DNA of 64,000 nucleotides from Parapedobacter tibetensis (GTDB taxonomy: Bacteria > Bacteroidota > Bacteroidia > Sphingobacteriales > Sphingobacteriaceae), in NCBI RefSeq assembly GCF_024704835.1, contig NZ_JAMXBE010000001.1:248001-312000 (forward strand), written 5' to 3'. The position numbers were made by a program, and so were the translations under genes. The notes beneath the pieces were generated by a model. That model was not told the origin of the DNA, searched no databases, and worked only from the letters and a program-made list of their open reading frames with translations. The first letter of the stretch is position 1. Each line of letters begins with the position of its first letter. Positions 38,029 through 45,703 of this stretch are shown here, piece after piece.

Positions 38029-38664
38029 TTAACAATCACATCCGATGCCACCATCGCTTTCTCCTTTGTCGGTAGCATGAATAGTTTCCTTGATTGCATC
38101 AGTACTCGCTTTGGGATAACTATCCTTTAAGTGCCGGATTTCATATATAAGGAAAATCGCCTCCACCAATTTTTCAAAGTAATCCATGGTTTTAAACGGT
38201 TTGTCCGCATAGTCAAAAAAACCTTCACCCCCCTCTTTATAGGCATAAATCAACAAATCATCCAAAAGTTCATGCCATCCATCCAAATCCTTATATCCAA
38301 AGAAATCATCCAGAAATACCCGAAGATTATTTCTTTCGTCCCTTTCCAGGCATTTATAACTATTTTCATAGTTTCGGATATTTCCCGGTTTCAAGTCCAT
38401 ATCAGCGTGATGCAGAACATACATAGTTTCAATAACCTTGATGAGCTGCTTTTGGCTGTAGGCATAGTTTGAGTTACACCCCGCAAGGAACGTTTCGTCG
38501 TAAGAAAATGCGGTTTTTATCAGATACAATGTGTCCCTCCTGAAGTAGTACATTTCCGTCTCCTTCTCACAAAACTCATTGATGTAGATAAACGGATTCT
38601 CAATCTCCTCCGCTTTTAAATACCTGAAATGCGTTTGATCTAACGATGTTTGTTTCGTTTCCAT
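38029..38664 (-). CDS. Conserved hypothetical protein, mostly helical, C-terminal CDC
   Basis: 211 residues. I do not recognise a characterised family, although similar proteins opening with a RYLKAEEIENPFIYINEFCEKE-like stretch occur in Sphingobacteriaceae. The protein is acidic and rich in aromatic residues, with no signal peptide or membrane helix, so it is probably cytoplasmic. It ends GGIGCDC, a cysteine pair that could bind metal or be modified. Base composition is more AT-rich than the neighbours. A full-consensus promoter lies 38 bases upstream, so it is expressed on its own. Confidence 0.6.
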   Translation of the reverse strand: METKQTSLDQTHFRYLKAEEIENPFIYINEFCEKETEMYYFRRDTLYLIKTAFSYDETFLAGCNSNYAYSQKQLIKVIETMYVLHHADMDLKPGNIRNYENSYKCLERDERNNLRVFLDDFFGYKDLDGWHELLDDLLIYAYKEGGEGFFDYADKPFKTMDYFEKLVEAIFLIYEIRHLKDSYPKASTDAIKETIHATDKGESDGGIGCDC

Positions 38665-38703
38665 GGTTTAGTAGATTTAAGTTTAACAAATAAGTTGACG
38701 AAA

Positions 38704-38734
38704 CAAAGATACTATCTTTTGATATATAAAACAA
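38704..38734 (-). promoter_or_regulatory. Promoter of the 38029 hypothetical gene (TTG-N20-TATCTTTG)
   Basis: Minus strand TTG at 38732-38734, exactly 20 bases, then TATCTTTG at 38704-38711. Complete consensus match. Confidence 0.7.
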
Positions 38735-38815
38735 TATCAAAAATATATTTTTCACCAAACTAACCGCCAAAAGCCTAATACTCAGGCTCGAAAAAAATTT
38801 TCTTGTGCAAAACAT

Positions 38816-39586
38816 TCAATCCTCATCCCATTTGACGATCTTTACGTTTGGAGCTTCGGGTTGAGACGCGGTTTTAGGGGCCTGCTCCCCTTCAAACACG
38901 ACCACCTCACCATTCTTCACATACGCCGCCTCTGCCAGATATGCGGCGTAATACTTCCTATTGTTGCTTATCAATCCATCGCCGCCCGCTCCATCCGTCC
39001 GGAGGAATGATACACCTACGGCTACCAATGCCAAGCGGTCTTCCATGTTCTCGATTGGCACCACGGCCGACCGCTGCTGTTGTTTTTTCTTATGGCCGTA
39101 AGCAAAAGCCAACGGCTCAAGGGCATAAACATCAACTGTTAATTCCCGGACATCCAGCACTATGCAACGTATAGAAAGATAAGCCTCTGCCCCCCTTTCC
39201 GGCCATTTGAAGTTATCCCTGCCCATGGCGGGCAATTGAATCTTGATCCCGTCCGGTATCGGGACAATATCGGCCTTGATGAAGATGGCATGTGTCAGCC
39301 ATGAAAAACTGGTATACGGATTAAGCTCCAACCCCTTTAGCAAGGCTAAATTTCCATCAGCCAATGTCCGCTCGCCTTTCTTCTCAGTCGGCCCCGTGCT
39401 GAGCACCGCGATAATGCGCGACTGCAACCGTTTATGCAGCTCATTGCCATAGTTGCCAAACACCAGTGGAGACAATGCCGTTTTCAGCGCGGAGGCTAAA
39501 CGCGTGGCGTAGCTAAATTCCTTACTGGTTTTTAAGGTCTCGTCGCTGTACCGGTAGTTTATCGATTTTTTATTCTTTTCGGACAT
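38816..39586 (-). CDS. Conserved hypothetical protein of a Bacteroidota family
   Basis: 256 residues, no signal peptide. The pattern FSYATRLASALKTALSPLVFGNYGNELHKRLQSRI, then LLKGLELNPYTSF and IKIQLPAM, belongs to a family I have seen as hypothetical proteins in Bacteroidota; no function is known to me. A C-terminal tail is rich in Ala/Pro/Glu. GHKKKQQQRSA in the middle is strongly basic. Upstream lie a TATCTTTA box (39648-39655) and the repeat array at 39692. It may belong to a mobile or lineage-specific set. Confidence 0.6.
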   Translation of the reverse strand: MSEKNKKSINYRYSDETLKTSKEFSYATRLASALKTALSPLVFGNYGNELHKRLQSRIIAVLSTGPTEKKGERTLADGNLALLKGLELNPYTSFSWLTHAIFIKADIVPIPDGIKIQLPAMGRDNFKWPERGAEAYLSIRCIVLDVRELTVDVYALEPLAFAYGHKKKQQQRSAVVPIENMEDRLALVAVGVSFLRTDGAGGDGLISNNRKYYAAYLAEAAYVKNGEVVVFEGEQAPKTASQPEAPNVKIVKWDED

Positions 39587-39615
39587 CTTAAATCGGCAGT
39601 TTTGGGCGGATTTCG

Positions 39616-39623
39616 TAACTTTG
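39616..39623 (+). promoter_or_regulatory. Unpaired -7 box TAACTTTG pointing away from any plus-strand gene
   Basis: Perfect TAnnTTTG on the plus strand in a gap with only minus-strand genes on both sides. A transcript from here would cross the 39692 repeat array and then run antisense to the truncated methyltransferase gene. It may be a chance match, since no -33 element is clear. Confidence 0.3.
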
Positions 39624-39691
39624 CATAATCATCCATTCCGGTTGAGGTAAAGATACCTTACTCCATCCAAATCTCATAAAAAATCTGATAT

Positions 39692-39746
39692 AAAGTCCGT
39701 ACAGACTCCGTTGAAAGTCCGTTCAAGTCCGTTAGAAATCCGTTAT
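39692..39746. repeat. Five-copy AAAGTCCGTT array with 10-11 base period
   Basis: The core CCGT begins at 39697, 39708, 39719, 39729 and 39740, that is at steps of 11, 11, 10 and 11 bases, each preceded by AGT, ACT or AAT. The copies therefore face the same side of the DNA helix. The rest of the 329-base gap (39587-39915) holds no gene that I can see. Confidence 0.75.
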
Positions 39747-39915
39747 ATCTTCGATGCCCCTCCAATCTCCCTCCGTTACCTCTACGTTCATACTATAGGA
39801 TATAGGGATGGTATATGCAACGGCTACATCGTGTCTATGTACCAAAGGGAAAACGGATAAGGGTCGCTTATCGGATATATAACATAGGCGATACCATCAA
39901 ATGGATTCCATATCG

Positions 39916-40392
39916 TCAATACTTGATCTTGAAATCCTCCTTGGCCTGCCCGTAGTGGAAGAACACCAAGCCAAGGTGGAATAGATCGATCGTAACGGTC
40001 ACATCTGGTTTGGTTTTCATGGATCGCCAAAGCCGTTTCATGCTCGCATTACAGTATATACCGCTCAAAACTAGCACGCTCCCCAGATGCAATTGAGGCC
40101 AAAGTAGCTGAAGTTGGTGGGATGTCGTTTCGGTGTTTTTTCCTTCAATAAGGATGAAATCCAATTGTCCTGTGGGCAACTGGTCACCCAACTTATATAT
40201 TTGTTTGGGTTTAATCCATGCTGTCAGTCGAGCCGTTAGCCGTTTGACCTTATCCTGTGCCTCATTTGATCGTCGCTTAGCATAAACCACTTCATCCACC
40301 AAGCAATACACGAAAGGCGAATGTGTACCATGTCTTGTTTTGGATGACAGGAAGTGCATAAAGTAATCAAGGTAAAAGCGCCATGAATGCAT
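39916..40392 (-). CDS. Truncated class I methyltransferase-like protein lacking the SAM-binding core
   Basis: 158 residues. The N-terminus (FLSSKTRHGTHSPFVYCLVDEVVYA) and the C-terminus (VTVTIDLFHLGLVFFHYGQAKEDF) match the two ends of a Bacteroidota SAM-dependent methyltransferase family that is normally about 240-260 residues. Between them IKPKQIYKLGD, where ILELGT would be motif I, runs almost directly into LDFILIEGKN, so most of the Rossmann core is missing. The frame is intact with no stop or frameshift. The open frame extends to 40431, but homologues begin near MHSWRF. It is the last gene of the sigma/FecR operon. Methyl transfer is unlikely; a structural role or decay are both possible. 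Confidence 0.65.
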   Translation of the reverse strand: MHSWRFYLDYFMHFLSSKTRHGTHSPFVYCLVDEVVYAKRRSNEAQDKVKRLTARLTAWIKPKQIYKLGDQLPTGQLDFILIEGKNTETTSHQLQLLWPQLHLGSVLVLSGIYCNASMKRLWRSMKTKPDVTVTIDLFHLGLVFFHYGQAKEDFKIKY

Positions 40393-40443
40393 GCTGGCAA
40401 AGATAAGGGAAACTACCCTCATGTGCTTCATGCAATGGGGTTT

Positions 40444-41382
40444 TCATTTCCACCTGCGATGCGACCACAACCAATAAGTGGGATTTTTGTTGACGGTTTG
40501 CTGCAGCAATTCCCCAAAACATTGGGTTATCTCGCCTTCTACCGTATCTTTAGCCTTATCGGTAATCAAGGAAAAATACACATCCCAACCATCGTCGGGT
40601 TTCCTTTCCAGTTCGATATAAAAAACCACTGCATTGATGGCTTTGGCCAACTTTTCAGCACCATCAAACATGGAAGTAGTTTGGTTCAGGAACTCCAACT
40701 GACATCCCTTATTCGAACCTGGGAATTGATCGGCGATAAAGAGGTTGAGGGAGACATCATTCTTCGCCTTCACCAATTGCCTTAAGGCTTTCCCTGCGGG
40801 AATGAGCTGCATCCCAAACCTCGACCTAATGCGCCTCACAATGCCGCATAGCATCGTATTAGACAGTGGTTTATACAACGCATTTACCGGAAATGGAAGT
40901 TTGCTGGGAAGGATGTTTAGGCTTTCCCAATTACCATAATGACCAAGTAAGGCTACCATGGGCCTTCCCTCGGCTTGATACTGGTTTATTAAATCCATGT
41001 TGGTTATTCGAATCTTGGCAGCCAACTGTCTCTTACTAATGGAAATCGATTTGATAACCTCTACCACTAGACAGGAAAAATGCCAATAAAATCCCTTTGC
41101 CAACGCATGTATTTCCGAATAAGGTTTATCGGGAAAAGAACGCGACAGGTTTTGAAGCACCACATGGTAACGGTACCGCATAATGGAGTAAGCCAAAAAA
41201 TAACAGCAGCGGCCGATGGTGGCTCGTAATAAAGCGTATGGAAGTAGGCTGAGCAGTGTAATGGGAATCTGCATGGCGGTATAAAATGTCGCTTTTAAAA
41301 GAGCCATCACATGTGAGCGCCAATCGGCTGAATAACTTTGGCTTTTGTTCAAGCCCTTGATGTATAGTTGTGAAACATTCAT
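40444..41382 (-). CDS. Lysophospholipid/lipid A acyltransferase (LpxL/HtrB family)
   Basis: 312 residues. An N-terminal membrane helix (FYTAMQIPITLLSLLPYALL) is followed by the HxxxxE catalytic motif GHYGNWE at about residue 148 and the conserved FPVNALYKPLSN and FIADQFPG segments. The family adds the late acyl chains to lipid A or to ornithine-type lipids at the inner membrane. The start follows the previous stop as TAAAATG, so translation is coupled; an upstream ATG at 41406 would overlap that gene. The position inside a sigma/anti-sigma operon suggests regulated acylation. Confidence 0.85.
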   Translation of the reverse strand: MNVSQLYIKGLNKSQSYSADWRSHVMALLKATFYTAMQIPITLLSLLPYALLRATIGRCCYFLAYSIMRYRYHVVLQNLSRSFPDKPYSEIHALAKGFYWHFSCLVVEVIKSISISKRQLAAKIRITNMDLINQYQAEGRPMVALLGHYGNWESLNILPSKLPFPVNALYKPLSNTMLCGIVRRIRSRFGMQLIPAGKALRQLVKAKNDVSLNLFIADQFPGSNKGCQLEFLNQTTSMFDGAEKLAKAINAVVFYIELERKPDDGWDVYFSLITDKAKDTVEGEITQCFGELLQQTVNKNPTYWLWSHRRWK

Positions 41383-41383
41383 T

Positions 41384-43051
41384 TTACCAGCGATAAAGCA
41401 ACCCACTATATATACCCATGTACAGGGCTTTTCCCGTCTCCGTATTATGGTACCATTTCCATCCGGGGATAACGGAGGATACCGTAGCTCCTTTATCCGG
41501 ATAGGTATAGTTAACCGTCGGCCCAGCTATGATACCCAAGTGCCGCCCCAAGTATACTTGCGAAAGCAGCCTGAATGATAATCTGGGCTCGCTATGTTTC
41601 TTGAAATCCGTGCTGGCCCGGTTGACCATTTCGGCATCAAGGTTGAATGGTCCCCGCCGCAGAATATGGACTCCTATTCCTGTTTCGATAGCGTATTTCA
41701 TTGGGTTTCCATTCAAGTAATAGCCTGCACCAATCAGCCCATACAACACGCGGCCACCAGAGCGGAAAGCAACCTGTGCCATGCTCGATTCATCCATTGC
41801 AACAGAAAGCCCTTTGCTTCCTTGTTTAATAAGATTGATAAGTCCTATGGGGTAGTCACTGCTATCGGCCATATTTACCAAGCCCGCCAACTGGATGCCT
41901 TTAACTTTACCGGCAATATTCACGCCACCCGCAATCTGATTACCCGTTTCGCCAACGGATTTGTTTATTACACCAGTGACCTGTATACCGCGTATATTCT
42001 CCGCAACATTAAACATGCCGGATAGTTGTACTCCTTTTACATCGCTACCCCAATTGCCCAACCCGGCCAGCTGCATCCCGGAAACGCTGTGCATGACGAT
42101 ATTAGATGCTCCTGCCAGCTGCAGCCCTTGGGCATGGCGGCCCACCACATTGAATAAACCTGCTATTTGGAGGTCTCTAGCATCCTTTTGATTGATATTG
42201 AACCCGCCAGCAATCTCAACCCCATTTACCCCTGCGGTATACCCACCGATGAGATTCAGCGATACTTGGTTGACCACCTGGCTATTGAACATGCCATGCG
42301 AACTTAATCCAGGTGTGACGGACACTTGATAGGGACTATATGCAAAAAATCCTCCAAGGTTGACGCTTTGGATGCGTTGCTTCGAACTGATGAAAAATCG
42401 GCCGAATGCCGTACCTTCCAACCCACTGCCCTCGCTATCATCTGGATAATATCTATAACGGCTCCATTTATTTTTCGGTTTCACTTGCACGGGAGGTAGC
42501 AACATTACCGTGGTATCTCGGTAGTTTTCCTTGCTAATGGTAAGCCATATGGTTTCGCCCGGTCGTTTGATTGTCAATTTGAAATTCCCCCCAGGATCGG
42601 AAAGCGTAGATACTAATATGTTCCGTTCATAAATGCTAGCAAGATGCACACCCTTGTCATTGCTTGCATCTTTGATTTTTCCTTCCACTACCAGGGGGTT
42701 CCCCCGATCTTTCTCAACGTGAAAGGTCAATTCCATGGAGCCAGGTGCGTAGCGGATGATGACATATCCGGGGCTCTCCTTAAATTCATAATCACGGCCA
42801 AGGGTACTTTCCAGGAAATCCACAAGTCTACCCCGGAAATCCGATAACGTAATGACACTATCGGCCGCTATAGCGTTACTGTTATAGGCAAAATAGAACC
42901 CTTGGTTTTTGCTGATATCATCCAATAAATCTCCAACACGTTGATTGCCGATATCCTCAATGGTGATTTCACGCATAAGGTAGTTCTGTGCTGTGCATAC
43001 CGCTGTTAATGCAAGCGGTGAACAGGTTAAAAACAACCTAACAAATAGCAT
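41384..43051 (-). CDS. STN-domain surface protein with carboxypeptidase-like and LA_2272 repeat domains
   Basis: About 555 residues. Signal peptide (LFVRLFLTCSPLALTAVCTA), then an STN (secretin/TonB N-terminal) domain (ITIEDIGNQRVGDLLDDISKNQGFYFAYNS), a CarboxypepD_reg-like domain around VEGKIKDASNDKGVHLASIY, and from about residue 230 a series of roughly 20-residue repeats (GLQLAGASNIV, GMQLAGLGNWG, GVQLSGMFNVA, GIQLAGLVNMA), the LA_2272-type surface repeat. The C-terminus ends in tryptophan after aromatic strands. It stands where a SusC-type receptor is normally found behind FecR, and lacks TonB-receptor plug and barrel motifs. Confidence 0.75.
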   Translation of the reverse strand: MLFVRLFLTCSPLALTAVCTAQNYLMREITIEDIGNQRVGDLLDDISKNQGFYFAYNSNAIAADSVITLSDFRGRLVDFLESTLGRDYEFKESPGYVIIRYAPGSMELTFHVEKDRGNPLVVEGKIKDASNDKGVHLASIYERNILVSTLSDPGGNFKLTIKRPGETIWLTISKENYRDTTVMLLPPVQVKPKNKWSRYRYYPDDSEGSGLEGTAFGRFFISSKQRIQSVNLGGFFAYSPYQVSVTPGLSSHGMFNSQVVNQVSLNLIGGYTAGVNGVEIAGGFNINQKDARDLQIAGLFNVVGRHAQGLQLAGASNIVMHSVSGMQLAGLGNWGSDVKGVQLSGMFNVAENIRGIQVTGVINKSVGETGNQIAGGVNIAGKVKGIQLAGLVNMADSSDYPIGLINLIKQGSKGLSVAMDESSMAQVAFRSGGRVLYGLIGAGYYLNGNPMKYAIETGIGVHILRRGPFNLDAEMVNRASTDFKKHSEPRLSFRLLSQVYLGRHLGIIAGPTVNYTYPDKGATVSSVIPGWKWYHNTETGKALYMGIYSGLLYRW

Positions 43052-43090
43052 GTTGAAGGAAGGGATTATGGTCATTCTGAGTGATCTGAA

Positions 43091-44065
43091 CTATTTCAAT
43101 ATGATATTGTTTCCCTGTTTCTCCACGGTTATCCTCAATGTCTTGGCAATGAGATGGAGCATATCTTCCAAGGTATTCTGGTGTAAGGTTGTGGTCATCG
43201 GCAAGTTACGGATTTTATCGTTAACTATGATGATTTCTACGCCATAAGCTTCTCTCAAGACTTCTACAACACGCCAAAGTGGCGTATTATCCAACACAAA
43301 CTGATTGCTTACATAATAATTATGAAGTAGGTCATCCACCATACCTTCGTCAAACTGTTGGGTTTGCGTATTGATCGTTACCTTTTGTCGTGGCCCCAAT
43401 TCCACCATCCTACTCAATCCTTCCACTTTTACTTGTCCGCTTTCTACGATAACCTCCGTCTCATCTCCTTTCCGTTTTACGTGGAATGAAGTACCGAGAA
43501 CGGTGACGGTTACTTTCCCCGACTCGATGACAAACGGTTTATTGTGGTTTGGCGCTACCCTAAAAAACACCTCCCCCTCACGCAGTTCAGCCAGCCTTTT
43601 CCCCTGGAAAGGACCTTGGGAAAACCGCAACGTAGCATATTTGTTTAGCGTGATTATTGAACCATCGGCAAGGGTGTCTGTATTTACCGCGTTGGCTGTT
43701 TCATAGGTCGATCCATATCGTTGGCTCCCATTTTGCACCAGGAAGTAATAGCCAATAAGGCTGGCTCCTGACACGAAGATGAGTGTGGCGGCAATGCGCA
43801 ACCAACCTAGACGCCGGATCAGACCTTTAGATTGCCAGCTGAGGGAGGGATTTACACGTTCCCGCCTTTGCATAAAGCGCAGCCATGCTTCATGTTCATC
43901 CACATCACTTTTGCCCGCGAGCGTTTGACTAGCATCCCATACCAATCGGAGTTGTGAATAATGCTTCTCGTTATCTGGGTGCGCCGCAATCCACTTGCGA
44001 ACCGCGGCGGTTTCCTCCTCGCTCGTTTCCTTCAGCAAATATTTTGTCAATAAAACTTCATCCAT
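43091..44065 (-). CDS. FecR family anti-sigma factor (FecR plus DUF4974)
   Basis: 324 residues. The N-terminal cytoplasmic part (LLTKYLLKETSEEETAAVRKWI) binds sigma. One membrane helix follows (IAATLIFVSGASLIGYYFLV), then the periplasmic FecR domain (LADGSIITLNKYATLRF; REGEVFFRVAPNHNKPFVIESG; VTVLGTSFHVK) and a C-terminal DUF4974 domain (VLDNTPLWRVVEVLREAYGVEI). It transmits an outer-membrane signal to the ECF sigma factor. The ATG at 44065 is four bases after the sigma gene stop; an upstream start at 44089 would overlap it. Confidence 0.92.
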   Translation of the reverse strand: MDEVLLTKYLLKETSEEETAAVRKWIAAHPDNEKHYSQLRLVWDASQTLAGKSDVDEHEAWLRFMQRRERVNPSLSWQSKGLIRRLGWLRIAATLIFVSGASLIGYYFLVQNGSQRYGSTYETANAVNTDTLADGSIITLNKYATLRFSQGPFQGKRLAELREGEVFFRVAPNHNKPFVIESGKVTVTVLGTSFHVKRKGDETEVIVESGQVKVEGLSRMVELGPRQKVTINTQTQQFDEGMVDDLLHNYYVSNQFVLDNTPLWRVVEVLREAYGVEIIIVNDKIRNLPMTTTLHQNTLEDMLHLIAKTLRITVEKQGNNIILK

Positions 44066-44069
44066 AGCT

Positions 44070-44636
44070 TCATATAATGGGTAGTACAATAATCAGAAAA
44101 GGCAGGAAATCCGACAGCTTCAGCCGCAATAACTTCAATGCCTTTCCCATGTGGCTTTCCACGGTTTTAAGGGAAATACCCAGTTTGTCTGCGATTTCCT
44201 GGTATTTCAGTTCCTCAAACCGACTAAGTTGGAAAACAGTGCGGCATTTTTCAGGAAGCTGCCGGAGTGCCTCTTTTAAGTGACGACGCAGTTCCTTATC
44301 TTCCATATCCATCTCCGTTTGTTTTTGCTTATATTCAACCACCGCTCCCTCCATATATTTTTGTTGAACCTTTTTATGTTTCAGGTAATTCAGGCTCTCA
44401 TGGTATACTGATTTATACAGATATGCCCGTAACGAAGTATGTATTGACAACCGTTCCCTGTTTTCCCATAGCTTCAAAAAAACGGTTTGTACAATTTCTT
44501 CTGCCATGCTTTCATCCTGTAGGATGGTATACGAATAGGCATGTAATGCCTTGAAATTGCTTTTAAATGCTTCTTCAAAAGCAGTCTCATGACCGAGGTT
44601 TACTGGCATTTCATTTTTGGCCAAATTTACTTCCAT
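44070..44636 (-). CDS. ECF RNA polymerase sigma-70 factor
   Basis: 188 residues. Sigma region 2 (FKSNFKALHAYSYTILQDESMAEEIVQTVFLKLWEN) and region 4 (LPEKCRTVFQLSRFEELKYQEIADKLGISLKTVESHMGKAL) are present, with the short linker typical of ECF factors of the Bacteroidota FecR-paired group. It is the first gene of the five-gene operon. I see no TAnnTTTG promoter upstream, which fits autoregulation by an ECF-specific promoter. Confidence 0.92.
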   Translation of the reverse strand: MEVNLAKNEMPVNLGHETAFEEAFKSNFKALHAYSYTILQDESMAEEIVQTVFLKLWENRERLSIHTSLRAYLYKSVYHESLNYLKHKKVQQKYMEGAVVEYKQKQTEMDMEDKELRRHLKEALRQLPEKCRTVFQLSRFEELKYQEIADKLGISLKTVESHMGKALKLLRLKLSDFLPFLIIVLPII

Positions 44637-44824
44637 TTAGCGTTATACATATAATCATTTCCTCCCTTTCCCCTGTTCTATCACGTTTTCATGAGCTATG
44701 ACAACTTAGCTAGTCTTTACCCTCATTCAAAAGATTTTTTTATTTCTTGATAAAGAGGAATGCCTCTTACGGCATATGTGACTACCTTCGTGGGTAAAGG
44801 TAAACGTAATCGGCAAGTTTTTTG

Positions 44825-44832
44825 TAACTTTG
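44825..44832 (+). promoter_or_regulatory. -7 box TAACTTTG at the start of the transglutaminase-like gene
   Basis: Perfect TAnnTTTG ending six bases before an ATG at 44839. The predicted RNA start coincides with or touches the start codon, so the mRNA may be leaderless. Confidence 0.5.
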
Positions 44833-44838
44833 TGTATC

Positions 44839-45696
44839 ATGATGAATGAGGTAGAATTAGATTCGTTAATCAAATTGCTCGACGATCCGGATGCCGAAGT
44901 ATTCCAGCATGTGGAGCAAAAACTGATTACCATGGGACCAGCCGTCATCACACGGTTGGAGTCTGTGTGGGAGCAGTCTTTTGACATGCTGTTGCAGGCA
45001 CGTATCGAAAACCTCATTCATAAGATACAATTTGAAGATGTGCTTCAAGAACTGGAACTTTGGAAGTTGAGCGGTTCATTCGATTTATTGCAGGGCCTAA
45101 TTATTGTGAACAAATACCAGTATCCCGATATGGATGAGCAGAAAGTCATCAACCAGATCGAAGCCATCAAACGGGATGCTTGGCTGGAGATGATTTACAG
45201 CATGAGCGCAGTAGAAAAGGTGCGTCTGCTCAACAACATCATTTACAATGCCCATGGATTTTCGGGCAATACCAGCAACTACCACGACCCGCAAAATTCT
45301 TACATTGGCCAGGTATTGGAAACCCGCAAAGGCAATCCCATTCTTTTGGCATGTATCTACAGCATCATTGCCCAGAAACTTGACATTCCTATCTATGGGG
45401 TAAACCTACCTAAGCATTTCATTCTGGCTTATACGGAAGACCATACCCCGGTGGAAAACAAACATGGAATCTTGTTTTATATCAATGCATTCAACCGCGG
45501 CCAAATATTTGGCCGGCATGATGTCATTGCATTCCTCAAACAGCTCAACCTCTCCCCTAGTGATAATTTTATCATGCCGTGCAGCAATCTCGATATTATC
45601 GCACGGGTATTGCGCAATTTAGTAGCCGCCTATTCACAGGCCAGCAATGCCAGCAAAACGGAGGAAATCAATAGGATGTTGGATCTCGTTTCATAA
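44839..45696 (+). CDS. Transglutaminase-like SirB1 family protein
   Basis: 285 residues. The second half contains RKGNPILLACIYSIIAQKLDIPIYGVNLPKHFILAY, the conserved SirB1/transglutaminase-like motif. The usual catalytic cysteine position carries no clear nucleophile apart from the Cys in LLACIYS. The N-terminal 100 residues are helical, HEAT-like (LDSLIKLLDDPDAEVFQHVEQKL). Cytoplasmic. Enzymatic activity has not been shown for the family. The start is one of two adjacent ATG codons at 44839/44842. Convergent with the next gene, 7 bases apart. Confidence 0.8.
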   Translation: MMNEVELDSLIKLLDDPDAEVFQHVEQKLITMGPAVITRLESVWEQSFDMLLQARIENLIHKIQFEDVLQELELWKLSGSFDLLQGLIIVNKYQYPDMDEQKVINQIEAIKRDAWLEMIYSMSAVEKVRLLNNIIYNAHGFSGNTSNYHDPQNSYIGQVLETRKGNPILLACIYSIIAQKLDIPIYGVNLPKHFILAYTEDHTPVENKHGILFYINAFNRGQIFGRHDVIAFLKQLNLSPSDNFIMPCSNLDIIARVLRNLVAAYSQASNASKTEEINRMLDLVS

Positions 45697-45703
45697 TGGC
45701 GCC

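Noticed and set aside
39692-39746. Possible CRISPR array
   Set aside because: Repeat unit of about 10 bases without spacers and no cas genes; it is a tandem array.
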